DNA of 64,000 nucleotides, from positions 2,666,001 to 2,730,000 of the forward strand of contig NZ_CP152375.1 of assembly GCF_051132615.1 (NCBI RefSeq), in the 5' to 3' direction. Under the pieces are notes generated by a model that saw nothing but the letters and a program-made list of their open reading frames with translations, searched no databases and was not told the origin of the DNA. Position numbers and translations under genes: made by a program. Positions 1-8,312 of this stretch are shown here, piece by piece. Numbering within the stretch: the first letter of the stretch is position 1; each line of letters begins with the position of its first letter. This DNA is from G051132615 sp051132615 (lineage in GTDB: Bacteria > Pseudomonadota > Gammaproteobacteria > Burkholderiales > Neisseriaceae).

Positions 1-1617
1 GTCGATGCTGCAAATGTAGTGGGGATACTCAGTAGTGAAATGATATTGCAAAAGGGCAACCCTAATGCCGCATTTGAACTTTATAAAAGATTATTGAGTA
101 GAACAAATGATCCAGCTGTGGCACAAAGAGCATTTGATTTAGCCTTAATCTTGAATCAGTTAGATCAAGCTCAAGAAATATTAAATAAGTGGCAAAGTAT
201 TGAGTCAAATACCGCATCAAACCAACTAAAAGAAGCAAAGTGGAATTTAGCACTTTTACAAAATAAGCCAGAAGCTTGGCAAATGTTACCAGAAATGTTT
301 AAACAGGCAACAGAAGATCAAGTTGCTCGTTATTTTCTTGTGTTAACTGGGTATGTGGATTCAAACACCAATAATATTAAACGTAATTACCAACAATTAG
401 AAAAAATTGCAAAAAATTATCCTGAAATGCCTGAAGCTGCATTGTGTTTAACCGCATATGCAACTGTTGCTCAAGATCAGCAAGGTGTTGTAAAGCATTT
501 AAAAAAAATGATTACTTTAATTCCAACGCCTAATGCGGAGTCACAATATTTAATTGGTACGGTTTTGCAAAGAAAGCCTGAATATATTGTGTCTTTTTTT
601 GAAAAAACACCAAATGATCAGCTAAGCCTTGATTGGCAACGTTTTAAAATTGAAACATTAATTATGCAGGAAAAATTTGCAGTTGCTTATCAAAATCTAA
701 AAGAAATTTTAAAAGAGCAGCAAGATCAAGCCAGTTTATATCTTGAAGCTGGTTATTTGAGTCAGCGTTTAGATTTACCAAAAGAAGAAGCCTTGGCCTA
801 TTATGAAAAAGCTTATGCTTTAGGTGGTGCAACACAAGATAGAGCAGCTTTATTGGCGGGTGCTTTGTCTTATGATTTAAAGGACAATGCAGTTGCCAAG
901 TCCTGGTTAAATAAAGTGACAGATAAAAATTTATTTTTTGATAAGATGCTGTTTTTAAGTTGGATCGCTGTCGATGAAGGGCAGTTTGAGCAGGCTCAAC
1001 AATATGTTAATCAGGCTATAAAAATGCAAAAAAAAGGAGTCTTTTTTTCTGAAGAAGATACTGAAAATATACAATTAACCATTTATCAAAAGAATAAACA
1101 AAACCAAAAATATCTTACATTTATAGATAAACTCATTAAAACAGCAAAGACAGAAGATCGAAAAGATGCATTACTCAGGGATAGGTCTTTTTATTTTTCT
1201 GATGTATTAGGGCAGCCAGAAAAAGCAGTTACAGATTTAAGAATGTTACTGGGTAAACAGCCTGATGATCCAGATTTGTTGAATTCATTGGGCTATACCT
1301 TGCTTTTTGTTAAAGGGCATGAACAAGAAGCTCATGACTTGATTAAACGTGCATATGATCAAGAACCAGATTCTGCTGCCATTAATGATAGTTTAGGTTG
1401 GGCTTTATTTAAATTAGGGCAACCAGAAGAAGCATTGCCTTTGTTAGAGTACGCTTTTTCAAATTTACCTAATGCGGAAGTTTCTGCGCATTTAGGAGAG
1501 GTCTTGTGGCAACTGGGTAGAAAAGAGGAAGCTCGTGTCATCTGGGAAAAAGGGATGGAAGAAAATGCAGAAGATAGAACCTTATTAAATACACGTAAGC
1601 GTTATGGTGTTCAATAA
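1..1617 (+). CDS. TPR-repeat protein (5' end outside window)
   Basis: Tetratricopeptide-repeat protein, probably exported or envelope-associated. Frame 1 is open from the first base, so the N-terminus, including any signal peptide, lies upstream; the internal GTG at position 19 is not the likely start. About 538 codons are visible. They are made of helical pairs typical of TPRs, clearest in the last 150 residues, where one repeat contains LLNSLGYTLL and the next INDSLGWALF, with the G/Y/A pattern of TPR helices. The stop codon overlaps the lolB ATG by one base, so the two are translationally coupled. A TPR gene directly before lolB-ispE-prs is a conserved arrangement in beta- and gammaproteobacteria, as I recall it. 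The biochemical role of this family is not settled; by context it may assist outer-membrane lipoprotein or envelope assembly. Confidence 0.85.
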   Translation, partial: VDAANVVGILSSEMILQKGNPNAAFELYKRLLSRTNDPAVAQRAFDLALILNQLDQAQEILNKWQSIESNTASNQLKEAKWNLALLQNKPEAWQMLPEMFKQATEDQVARYFLVLTGYVDSNTNNIKRNYQQLEKIAKNYPEMPEAALCLTAYATVAQDQQGVVKHLKKMITLIPTPNAESQYLIGTVLQRKPEYIVSFFEKTPNDQLSLDWQRFKIETLIMQEKFAVAYQNLKEILKEQQDQASLYLEAGYLSQRLDLPKEEALAYYEKAYALGGATQDRAALLAGALSYDLKDNAVAKSWLNKVTDKNLFFDKMLFLSWIAVDEGQFEQAQQYVNQAIKMQKKGVFFSEEDTENIQLTIYQKNKQNQKYLTFIDKLIKTAKTEDRKDALLRDRSFYFSDVLGQPEKAVTDLRMLLGKQPDDPDLLNSLGYTLLFVKGHEQEAHDLIKRAYDQEPDSAAINDSLGWALFKLGQPEEALPLLEYAFSNLPNAEVSAHLGEVLWQLGRKEEARVIWEKGMEENAEDRTLLNTRKRYGVQ

Positions 1618-2216
1618 TGCAGAAGTTTATTTTATCTTGCTGTTTGCTTCTTCTTTTATCTGCCTGTTCAGTGTTTGGGCCAAAACAAGATAGAACACGG
1701 TGGCAGGTAGCTCAGGAATATGAAAAGGCTTTTTCAAGTAACGGGCGCCTTTCTGTTAATTTTAATGGACGGGGGTATAGTGCGCATTTTGATTGGGAAA
1801 AATATGCAGATCAAGAGCAGCTTGATGTTAAAACGCCATTGGGCAGTACAGTTGGCCAAATTTGTAAAGATCAGATAGGGCTTGTTGCTGTCTCTGGTGC
1901 CAATAAATTCTACGCCGATTCGATTGATCAGTTGGCAAAAAACTTAATGGGGTTTGATTTACCTTTAGAAAATTTACCTTTTTGGATGCAAGGTATTATT
2001 GTGCCAAATATACCTCATCATATTGATCAAGAAGGAAATTTGCAACAAATGGGTTGGAGCATAAAAAGAACAGTTTGGGCAGATCAGCCTTCTAAGCCTC
2101 GTCGACTGGAGTTGACCAGAAAAGACCTTGATATTCGTATTGTTTTTGATGATTTTACAACGCTTACAGACACACAAATACATCAACTATGTCAGATCAG
2201 AACAGAAAATATTTAA
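1617..2216 (+). CDS. lolB: Outer-membrane lipoprotein LolB
   Basis: LolB is the outer-membrane receptor that takes lipoproteins from periplasmic LolA and inserts them into the outer membrane. The 199-residue product begins with a lipoprotein signal: a short hydrophobic stretch ending in LLSAC, which puts the lipidated cysteine at residue 17. The mature part has the LolB traits of an early NGRLSVNFNGRGYSAHFDW strand region and a later LPFWMQG segment. The length suits the family (about 190-210 residues). The ATG overlaps the stop of the TPR gene by one base, and the 3' end overlaps ispE by 28 bases, so three genes appear to be co-translated. Confidence 0.9.
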   Translation: MQKFILSCCLLLLLSACSVFGPKQDRTRWQVAQEYEKAFSSNGRLSVNFNGRGYSAHFDWEKYADQEQLDVKTPLGSTVGQICKDQIGLVAVSGANKFYADSIDQLAKNLMGFDLPLENLPFWMQGIIVPNIPHHIDQEGNLQQMGWSIKRTVWADQPSKPRRLELTRKDLDIRIVFDDFTTLTDTQIHQLCQIRTENI

Positions 2217-3073
2217 ATCAGCAGTATTGTCCAATCAATAAAGAGGCGCAGTTTTTCCCTGCACCAGCAAAGCTAAATCTTAGTTTAAGCATTATAGGGC
2301 AAAGAGCAGATGGTTACCATTTACTTGAAAGTGTTTTTTGTTTTATTAATTTGAATGATGAAGTTTATTTGTTGCCCCGAATAGACACACAAATCAATTT
2401 ACACTCTTCAACATTTGCCAAAAGAGCCGAAGATGATTTAACCGTTAAAGCGGCAAGGCTTTTGCAAATAGAGGGTAAAGTACAAAAAGGTGTAGATATT
2501 TGGTTAAATAAGCGGATTCCTATTGGTGCCGGACTAGGTGGGGGCAGTTCAGATGCAGCAACTGTTTTGTTGGCATTGAATAAACTTTGGCAAATCAATT
2601 TTTCTCGGGAGCAACTGATTCAATTGTCTGTACGCCTTGGTGCAGATGTGCCTTTTTTTGTTTTTGGAAACAATGCTTTTGTTGAGGGTATAGGTGAAAA
2701 ATTAACCAAAATTCATGTGCCTAAAAAGTGGTACGTTATTATTTACCCAAATGAATTAATCAATACAGCCAAAATATTTTCACATAAAGACTTGACAAGA
2801 AACTCTACACCAAGCATAATGCGCACTCTCCAAAACGCAGATGAACGCAAGAATGATTTGCAGGAAGTTGTGTTAAAAGAGTACCCTCAGGTAGCCAAAG
2901 CATTGAATGCGCTGAAACCTTTTGGTTATCCAATAATGACAGGTTCTGGTTCTTGTGTTTTTTTAGAATGCGACTCGTCAGAAGAGGCAAGAAAAGTTTT
3001 TCAAGCAGTTTCTGAAAGTTTTGAAGCATATTGTGTGAATAGTTTAACAGAGCACCCGCTTCTAAATGATTAA
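2189..3073 (+). CDS. ispE: 4-diphosphocytidyl-2-C-methyl-D-erythritol kinase
   Basis: IspE phosphorylates CDP-methylerythritol with ATP in the non-mevalonate (MEP) isoprenoid pathway in the cytoplasm. The protein has 294 residues. The substrate-binding PAPAKLNLSLSIIGQRADGY segment is at about residues 25-44, and the GHMP-kinase ATP loop PIGAGLGGGSSDAAT at about 110-125. A C-terminal MTGSGSCVF glycine-rich motif follows. The chosen ATG gives about 20 residues before the usual family start and overlaps lolB by 28 bases; no closer in-frame ATG exists before the conserved region. The gene is followed directly by tRNA-Gln, as in other Neisseriales. Confidence 0.95.
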   Translation: MSDQNRKYLNQQYCPINKEAQFFPAPAKLNLSLSIIGQRADGYHLLESVFCFINLNDEVYLLPRIDTQINLHSSTFAKRAEDDLTVKAARLLQIEGKVQKGVDIWLNKRIPIGAGLGGGSSDAATVLLALNKLWQINFSREQLIQLSVRLGADVPFFVFGNNAFVEGIGEKLTKIHVPKKWYVIIYPNELINTAKIFSHKDLTRNSTPSIMRTLQNADERKNDLQEVVLKEYPQVAKALNALKPFGYPIMTGSGSCVFLECDSSEEARKVFQAVSESFEAYCVNSLTEHPLLND

Positions 3074-3085
3074 AGAAGTTGTTTT

Positions 3086-3160
3086 TGGGGTGTCGCCAAG
3101 TGGTAAGGCACCGGATTTTGATTCCGGCATTCGTAGGTTCGATCCCTACCACCCCAGCCA
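3086..3160 (+). tRNA. tRNA-Gln (TTG anticodon)
   Basis: A 75-base cloverleaf. The acceptor stem TGGGGTG pairs with CACCCCA, followed by discriminator G and an encoded CCA. The anticodon stem CCGGA/TCCGG encloses the loop TTTTGAT with anticodon TTG at 3118-3120, reading CAA. The T-arm contains GGTTCGATCC. It starts 13 bases after the ispE stop and is followed by a rho-independent terminator, so it is probably co-transcribed with ispE. Confidence 0.97.
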
Positions 3161-3168
3161 GACTATAT

Positions 3169-3201
3169 AAAAAAGCGTGTAATTCAATTACACGCTTTTT
3201 T
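3169..3201 (+). terminator. Rho-independent terminator after tRNA-Gln
   Basis: A near-perfect inverted repeat: AAAAAAGCGTGTAA on the left pairs with TTACACGCTTTTTT on the right around a very short loop, ending in a T-run. It would end the TPR-lolB-ispE-tRNA-Gln transcript and separates it from prs. Confidence 0.85.
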
Positions 3202-3292
3202 ATTGTGAGTATTTTAAATACCAAACCCTCCTTACTGTTTTCGTGTTATTATAGTAAGTTAAATAAAGTTTATATCTGTGACGGATCAAGAC

Positions 3293-4276
3293 ATGGCAGC
3301 GTATGACAGCTTAATGGTGTTTACAGGAAACGCCAATCCAGACTTGGCTGAAAAAGTAGTCAAGCATCTCGATATTTCTCTTGGTAGGGCTGATGTCGGG
3401 CAGTTTTCTGATGGTGAGGTTGCTGTAGAGCTTTTAGAAAATGTTCGTGGACGGGATGTATTTATTCTTCAGCCGACTTGTGCACCAACAAATGACAATC
3501 TAATGGAAGTTCTGGCGATTACTGATGCCTTAAAACGAGCTTCTGCAGGTCGAATTACTGCAGCTATGCCATATTTTGGTTATGCTAGGCAAGATCGCCG
3601 TCCTCGTTCTGCAAGGGTACCTATTACAGCAAAATTAGTCGCAAATATGCTGTATTCTGCTGGAGTAGATCGCTTATTAACAGTTGATTTACATGCAGAT
3701 CAAATTCAAGGTTTTTTTGATGTTCCTGTAGATAATATCTATGCTACCCCTATTTTATTACGTGATATTCAGGCGCAGCGTTTTGAAAATTTGACGGTTG
3801 TTAGCCCTGATATTGGCGGAGTGGTTCGTGCCCGTGCAATGGCCAAAGCATTGGATGTTGATTTGGCTATTATTGATAAGCGTCGCCCAAAAGCAAATGT
3901 AGCTGAGGTGATGAACATCATTGGGGATATTGACGGGCGTACATGTTTAATTATAGATGACATGATTGATACAGCCAATACCTTATGTAAGGCGGCATCA
4001 GCATTAAAAGAGCGTGGTGCGAGTAAAGTTATTGCTTACGCTTCTCACCCAGTATTTTCGGGTCAAGCAGTAGAGCGTATAGCCACATCAGATATTGATC
4101 AAATTGTGATTACTGATACCATTCCTTTGCGAGACGATGCTAAGGCTTGCCCTCGTATTCGTCAGGTATCTATTGCTGGTTTGTTGGCTGAGACAGTACG
4201 TCGTATCAGCAATGAAGAATCCGTGTCTCATTTGTTTAATGATGAGCTGGTTATGGCAGGAAAAGTCTTGCCATAA
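3293..4276 (+). CDS. prs: Ribose-phosphate pyrophosphokinase (PRPP synthetase)
   Basis: Prs transfers pyrophosphate from ATP to ribose-5-phosphate to make PRPP for nucleotide, histidine, tryptophan and NAD synthesis. The start ATG at 3293 gives MAAYDSLMVFTGNANPDLA, the N-terminus found in Neisseria Prs, and a 327-residue product; a GTG at 3278 would add five unsupported residues. Visible hallmarks are FSDGEVAVELLENVRG near the N-terminus, the YFGYARQDRRPR catalytic flexible-loop region, VDLHADQIQGFF, VVSPDIGG, and the PRPP-binding loop DDMIDTANT. It is transcribed after a terminator, so it probably has its own promoter in 3202-3292. The neighbour rplY lies 61 bases downstream. Confidence 0.95.
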   Translation: MAAYDSLMVFTGNANPDLAEKVVKHLDISLGRADVGQFSDGEVAVELLENVRGRDVFILQPTCAPTNDNLMEVLAITDALKRASAGRITAAMPYFGYARQDRRPRSARVPITAKLVANMLYSAGVDRLLTVDLHADQIQGFFDVPVDNIYATPILLRDIQAQRFENLTVVSPDIGGVVRARAMAKALDVDLAIIDKRRPKANVAEVMNIIGDIDGRTCLIIDDMIDTANTLCKAASALKERGASKVIAYASHPVFSGQAVERIATSDIDQIVITDTIPLRDDAKACPRIRQVSIAGLLAETVRRISNEESVSHLFNDELVMAGKVLP

Positions 4277-4325
4277 AAGCATATTTTGGGCTGGTCGCGG
4301 CCAAAGTATGTATTTTTTATACTTT

Positions 4326-4330
4326 AGGAG
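4326..4330 (+). promoter_or_regulatory. Shine-Dalgarno site that fixes the rplY start
   Basis: AGGAG lies seven bases before the ATG at 4338. It shows that the in-frame upstream extension back to 4137, which overlaps prs, is not translated as part of L25. Confidence 0.8.
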
Positions 4331-4337
4331 TTTTTAT

Positions 4338-4919
4338 ATGTCTTACGAATTAAATGCAACTTTACGCAATGAACAGGGCACTGGTGCGAGCCGCCGCCTG
4401 CGTCGCGAAGGTAAATTGCCGGCTGTTGTATATGGTAATGAAAAAGAAGCACAAGTTATTGTATTAGATCATAATGAAATTTATTATGCATTACAACGTG
4501 AAGATTTTCATAGCTCAATCATTAAACTATCTGTTGATGGTAAGGTTGATGAGGTACTTGTGCGTGATTTCCAAATGCATCCTTTTAAACCAGCTGTGCA
4601 ACACATTGATTTCCAACGTGTGAATAAAAAAGAAATCATTAAAGCAAATGTACCATTACATTTTGTTAATGCAGAAATTTCTCCAGCCGTAAAATTACAT
4701 GGTGGTCGTATTTCTCGCTTGATTAATAGTATTGAAGTATTTGCCTTGCCAGATAATATTCCTACATCTTTAGAAGTAGACTTAAGCAAAATCGTTGGTG
4801 GTCAGATCGTTCATATTTCTGACATTAACTTCCCTAAAGGGGTAGAGAGTGTTGCTTTAAAACGTGGTGGTGATTTAGCTATTGTTGCCGCTTCTGGTAA
4901 AAATCGTACTGCTGAATAA
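4338..4919 (+). CDS. rplY: 50S ribosomal protein L25/general stress protein Ctc
   Basis: Ribosomal protein bL25 of the long CTC/TL5 type binds 5S rRNA in the large subunit. The product has 193 residues. It starts MSYELNATLRNEQGTGASRR, followed by LPAVVYG, which is the 5S-binding L25 domain (about residues 1-95). A C-terminal beta domain runs to about 190 and contains LEVDLSKIVGGQIVHISDI. An AGGAG ribosome-binding site supports this start. The prs-rplY pairing is conserved in Neisseria and relatives. A strong terminator follows. Confidence 0.95.
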   Translation: MSYELNATLRNEQGTGASRRLRREGKLPAVVYGNEKEAQVIVLDHNEIYYALQREDFHSSIIKLSVDGKVDEVLVRDFQMHPFKPAVQHIDFQRVNKKEIIKANVPLHFVNAEISPAVKLHGGRISRLINSIEVFALPDNIPTSLEVDLSKIVGGQIVHISDINFPKGVESVALKRGGDLAIVAASGKNRTAE

Positions 4920-4944
4920 TAAGATTCAATTCAGATTTTTCAGT

Positions 4945-4976
4945 AAAAAACCTCTCTTAAATAGAGAGGTTTTTTT
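4945..4976. terminator. Bidirectional terminator between rplY and folA
   Basis: The stem CCTCTCT/AGAGAGG is flanked by AAAAAA on the left and TTTTTT on the right, so it can end transcription of rplY (+) and of thyA-folA (-), which converge here. Confidence 0.88.
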
Positions 4977-5001
4977 ATAAGTATACAATTTTTGATGTTC
5001 A

Positions 5002-5499
5002 TTAAGTCGTTTGTTTTACATAGTGGATAAATTTATAATGAATCCCTGTTTTGCTGACGTGTTGTTCTTCTTGTGTTAAGAGCCAATTTTCTTGGTTAAA
5101 CTCAGGGAAAAAAGCATCTGCTTGTACATCAAGATCAACCTGTGTAATTATTAGATCGGTTGCTCTGTCTAAAGTTTGGGTATAAATATTAGCCCCTCCA
5201 ATAATACAAATTTCAGGTTCAGTTTGACACGCTAAGATAGCATCATTTAAATCAAAAAATATTTCTGCACCCTCAGCTCTATAGTCAGTATTATTGGTGA
5301 CAATAATATTCCTTCTATTGGGAAGGGCTCGCCCGATAGATTCCCAAGTCTTTCTACCCATGATAATAGGTTTCCCTGTTGTTGCTGCTTTGAAGTGTTT
5401 TAAATCTTCTGGTAAATGCCAAGGTAAAGTATTATTGACACCAATAGCTCGATTATTTGCCATGGCAACAACTAAACTAATTTTTTGTAATGTACTCAT
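5002..5499 (-). CDS. folA: Dihydrofolate reductase
   Basis: Reduces dihydrofolate to tetrahydrofolate with NADPH, regenerating the cofactor oxidised by the upstream ThyA. The 165-residue protein has the family landmarks in order: SLVVAMANNRAIG, LPWHLPEDLKHFK with the catalytic aspartate at about residue 32, the NADPH site IIMGRKTWESIGRALPNRRN, and the second cofactor glycine motif IIGGANIY. The start overlaps the thyA stop by four bases (ATGA), so translation is coupled. Confidence 0.96.
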   Translation of the reverse strand: MSTLQKISLVVAMANNRAIGVNNTLPWHLPEDLKHFKAATTGKPIIMGRKTWESIGRALPNRRNIIVTNNTDYRAEGAEIFFDLNDAILACQTEPEICIIGGANIYTQTLDRATDLIITQVDLDVQADAFFPEFNQENWLLTQEEQHVSKTGIHYKFIHYVKQTT

Positions 5500-6290
5500 A
5501 CTGCTACCTCAGCTTTGATAGGTGGATAAGGGTCGTAGTGTTCTAAAGTGAAGTCTTCAAATTTAAAATCAAACAAATCGTTAATGCTAGGATTCAATGT
5601 CATTGTTGGTAATGATTTTGGGGTACGAGTGAGTTGGAGTTTAGCTTGCTCAAAATGGTTTGAATATAAATGAGCGTCTCCAAGTGTATGAATAAATTCT
5701 CCTGGCTGTAAACCACATACTTGGGCAATCATTAATGTTAATAAGGCATAGCTGGCAATATTAAATGGTACACCTAAAAATATATCGGCACTACGCTGGT
5801 ATAGTTGGCAAGATAGTTTGCCTTGTGCAACATAAAATTGAAATAAAGCGTGGCATGGTGGTAGAGCCATTTTGTCAACTAGAGCTGGGTTCCAAGCAGA
5901 CACAATTAAGCGGCGTGAGTCAGGATTTTGTTTAATTTGTTTAATTAATTGAGCGATTTGATCAATGTGTTGACCATCTGGCGTTGGCCAACTACGCCAT
6001 TGATAGCCGTAAACAGGGCCTAACTCTCCATGTTCATCTGCCCACTCATCCCAAATTGAGACACCATGATCCTTTAAATACTTAATATTTGTATCACCTT
6101 TTAAAAACCATAATAGTTCATGAATAATAGAGCGTACATGACATTTTTTTGTGGTCACCAGAGGAAAACCATCGGTAAGGTTAAAACGCATTTGGTAGCC
6201 AAAAACAGAACGAGTGCCTGTTCCTGTCCGATCACTTTTATCAACACCATGTTCTAATACATGTTGCATTAAGTTAAGGTAAGTTTGCAT
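5496..6290 (-). CDS. thyA: Thymidylate synthase
   Basis: Makes dTMP from dUMP with methylene-tetrahydrofolate, producing dihydrofolate for FolA. At 264 residues it has the same length as the E. coli enzyme. The catalytic cysteine is C146 in LPPCHALFQFYV. The phosphate-binding arginines are in DRTGTGTRSVFG (about 20-31) and DSRRLIVSAWNP (about 124-135), and the C-terminal region contains DPYPPIKAEVAV. It is the first gene of a thyA-folA operon that reads towards rplY. Confidence 0.97.
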   Translation of the reverse strand: MQTYLNLMQHVLEHGVDKSDRTGTGTRSVFGYQMRFNLTDGFPLVTTKKCHVRSIIHELLWFLKGDTNIKYLKDHGVSIWDEWADEHGELGPVYGYQWRSWPTPDGQHIDQIAQLIKQIKQNPDSRRLIVSAWNPALVDKMALPPCHALFQFYVAQGKLSCQLYQRSADIFLGVPFNIASYALLTLMIAQVCGLQPGEFIHTLGDAHLYSNHFEQAKLQLTRTPKSLPTMTLNPSINDLFDFKFEDFTLEHYDPYPPIKAEVAV

Positions 6291-6606
6291 GTAATGGTAC
6301 CTAAAAAAATAGGAATAAACTGGTTCATTATCTCATTATTTACGGTATAAGAGGAAGAGCAGATATTTTATCTAAAAAATTTTTATTGAAATACCGTTTA
6401 ATAAAGGGTTAAGCTGTTTTTTATTGATGAATAAAATGTATTTTGATTTGTATAACTATATTGTTAAATCAACTATGAGGTGTATTTTAAATTAGTTTTA
6501 TTCTAAAAATAAATTTGATGGTTTTGATCTGTTTTCTATTTTCTTAATAATTTTATGAAAATTGATTTAAAAGATAGTCATTATGAATTTTGATTTTGAA
6601 AAACCA
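6291..6606. other. 316-base intergenic region, upstream of thyA
   Basis: Strongly AT-rich, with no open frame of note. It must hold the thyA-folA promoter (minus strand) and the 3' end of the exonuclease transcript. A weak spaced inverted repeat, ACGGTAT at 6342-6348 and ATACCGT at 6391-6397, is the only dyad noticed. No convincing -35/-10 pair and no terminator with a T-run was recognised. Confidence 0.5.
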
Positions 6607-8004
6607 TCAGTTTTTGATTATCAGTTCTTTAATACGTTTTTCTTTTAATAAACGTTTGATCGTGGCTAAGAGTTGAATATGAAAAAAACGTTGACCATTT
6701 TCTAAAAGAATAGCTCCTTGATCAAAAGAGAAATAACTTGATTGTTCTGGGAAAAAGGGATTTTTTTCTTCAAAAGAGATGGTTTTTTTGAATCCCCAGT
6801 CTTTTATCGGTAATTGATCTAAGGCATTTTGCACCCTTTTATTGTGTTCTTTTATGCTTTCTTTTTGAATACAAGCACCAAAACAATTATCTAAATGCCA
6901 TTGTGCACAAGGTGTGTGTAGTGGCGGGGTGGGGTGAACAATTCCCAATGAATTTATGCATAATTGGTTTTTGAGTGCACATTCGAGCAGTGCTTTTTTT
7001 GCGGCTTTTGGGTGAGCAAAATAACCATACGTTTTATTTTCTTCCATACCCATTTGTTTTTTTACAATATGTGCGTTGAGCAAGCCTTGTTCATTTTGCT
7101 CTAATATAACGGTAAAACCAATTTGCTCTGGTGTGACTTGAAATTGATTTTGCCAAATTAAAAATTCTATTTGCGTTTGTAAAGAGCCAGAGGATAAATG
7201 AGTATATATTTTAGTCGCTTCTTGTCTTTTATTTTCGATTAGATTAATAAAACAATTATTTGCTTCGAAAAATAATTGATCAGATGCTTGACTGAAAATA
7301 GGGGTGTTATTATGGTCTAAAAATGCAAAAAAGCCATTGCAGTCAGGTAAATGATTAAGTTGTGCTTGAATAAGGCTAGAGGTGCTTATGGGGAGTTTTT
7401 TAGGGTAGAGTAATTCGTCCATTGTTGATAGTAATAAGGAAGTCCCTAATGTCTGTTCCGTTTTCGCTAAAAATGATAATAGTACTTGTGCATCGGGTAA
7501 TGCTCTATGTCTATTAGGTAGTTGAATAGACATTCTTTCAATAATACTGTCTAAATTATGTTTTCTAAACTCAGGATAGAGTTTTTTTGATAATTTAACT
7601 GTACACAATAATCGGTTAGATAGGTGTTGTCCTATCAATGCATATTCTTTTTTTAAAAAGTGATAGTCAAAACGTACATTATGAGCCAAAATAACGGCAT
7701 TATTGAGTTTGTCTTTAATTTCATCTTGATATAGAGCAAAAATTGGCTGATTTTGCACCATTTCATCATTGATGCCTGTTAATTTAGCAACAAAAGGAGG
7801 GATGGGTTGATTGGGGTTAATTAACCAGTTGAATGCTTTAATCTGACCATGTTCAATTAGAATAACAGCAACTTCCGTTAATCTGTCAGATAATAAATCT
7901 CCTCCTGTTGATTCAACATCAACAATGGCAATTTTGGGGTAAAAGTCATTTAAAATTTTTGCAATATAATTTGATTCAGAAGTGCTAAGCATCAAGTTTG
8001 TCAT
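6607..8004 (-). CDS. DEDDh exonuclease fused to a degenerate GIY-YIG/UvrC-like region
   Basis: A 465-residue protein. Residues about 24-180 form a DnaQ-like 3'-5' exonuclease with a complete DEDDh set: D29 and E31 in VDVESTGG, H108-N109 and D113 in LAHNVRFD, and H166/D171 in HRALPDA. The remaining half follows the layout of the UvrC/Cho-like module that is often fused to such exonucleases. However, where GIY is expected the sequence reads GFF (about 224-226), and where YIGK is expected it reads FSQA. A later cysteine-containing stretch (HTPCAQWHLDNCFGACIQ, about 365-382) matches the CxxxxxxxCxGxC region seen in UvrC/Cho proteins. The N-terminal half is probably an active DNA exonuclease used in repair or proofreading; the C-terminal half probably binds DNA without cutting it. 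It stands alone on the minus strand, divergent from the tRNA genes. Confidence 0.8.
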   Translation of the reverse strand: MTNLMLSTSESNYIAKILNDFYPKIAIVDVESTGGDLLSDRLTEVAVILIEHGQIKAFNWLINPNQPIPPFVAKLTGINDEMVQNQPIFALYQDEIKDKLNNAVILAHNVRFDYHFLKKEYALIGQHLSNRLLCTVKLSKKLYPEFRKHNLDSIIERMSIQLPNRHRALPDAQVLLSFLAKTEQTLGTSLLLSTMDELLYPKKLPISTSSLIQAQLNHLPDCNGFFAFLDHNNTPIFSQASDQLFFEANNCFINLIENKRQEATKIYTHLSSGSLQTQIEFLIWQNQFQVTPEQIGFTVILEQNEQGLLNAHIVKKQMGMEENKTYGYFAHPKAAKKALLECALKNQLCINSLGIVHPTPPLHTPCAQWHLDNCFGACIQKESIKEHNKRVQNALDQLPIKDWGFKKTISFEEKNPFFPEQSSYFSFDQGAILLENGQRFFHIQLLATIKRLLKEKRIKELIIKN

Positions 8005-8101
8005 TGGTTAAAATGGAGACTATTGTAGCGCTTTATCGAAAAATAATCACTAATCATTTCAAGGGAAAATAAATGAATATTAATTTTTTTGGTTTTTTTT
8101 C

Positions 8102-8130
8102 TTGACAAAAAATCAGGCTATGAGTATCAT
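8102..8130 (+). promoter_or_regulatory. Stable-RNA promoter for tRNA-Arg/tRNA-Glu
   Basis: A perfect -35 TTGACA (8102-8107), a 17-base spacer, and the -10 TATCAT (8125-8130). It is followed by a GC-containing discriminator (CCGC) and starts about 15 bases before the tRNA-Arg 5' end. The strong -35 and GC-rich discriminator suit a growth-rate-regulated stable-RNA promoter. Confidence 0.75.
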
Positions 8131-8144
8131 CCGCTTTCTCAATT

Positions 8145-8221
8145 GCATCCGTAGCTCAGTTGGATAGAGTATCTGGCTACGAACCAGAGGGTCGGGCGTT
8201 CGAATCGCTCCGGATGCGCCA
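8145..8221 (+). tRNA. tRNA-Arg (ACG anticodon)
   Basis: A 77-base cloverleaf with acceptor GCATCCG paired to CGGATGC, discriminator G and encoded CCA. The anticodon stem TCTGG/CCAGA encloses CTACGAA with anticodon ACG at 8179-8181, which is read as ICG after deamination. The T-arm carries GTTCGAATC. It is separated from tRNA-Glu by 15 bases and is transcribed with it. Confidence 0.97.
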
Positions 8222-8236
8222 ATGTAGTATCACTAG

Positions 8237-8312
8237 GTCCCCATCGTCTAGAGGCCTAGGACATCGCCCTTTCACGGCGGTAACCGGGGTTCGAATCCCC
8301 GTGGGGATGCCA
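8237..8312 (+). tRNA. tRNA-Glu (TTC anticodon)
   Basis: A 76-base cloverleaf that closely resembles the E. coli tRNA-Glu as remembered: D-arm GTCTAGAGGCCTAGGAC, anticodon loop CTTTCAC with TTC at 8271-8273, T-arm GGGGTTCGAATCCCC, and encoded CCA. The top pair of the anticodon stem is a T-G wobble (TCGCC/GGCGG). Confidence 0.97.

Noticed and set aside
2805..3224. 139-codon minus-strand frame across the end of ispE and tRNA-Gln
   Set aside because: It runs antisense through ispE, the tRNA and its terminator, and has no recognisable domain.
3079..3306. 75-codon plus-strand frame covering tRNA-Gln
   Set aside because: It is translated tRNA and terminator sequence overlapping the prs start; an artefact.
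4137..4337. Upstream extension of the rplY frame into prs
   Set aside because: L25 begins at MSYELNATLR, with an AGGAG site at 4326-4330; the extension is out-of-frame prs sequence.
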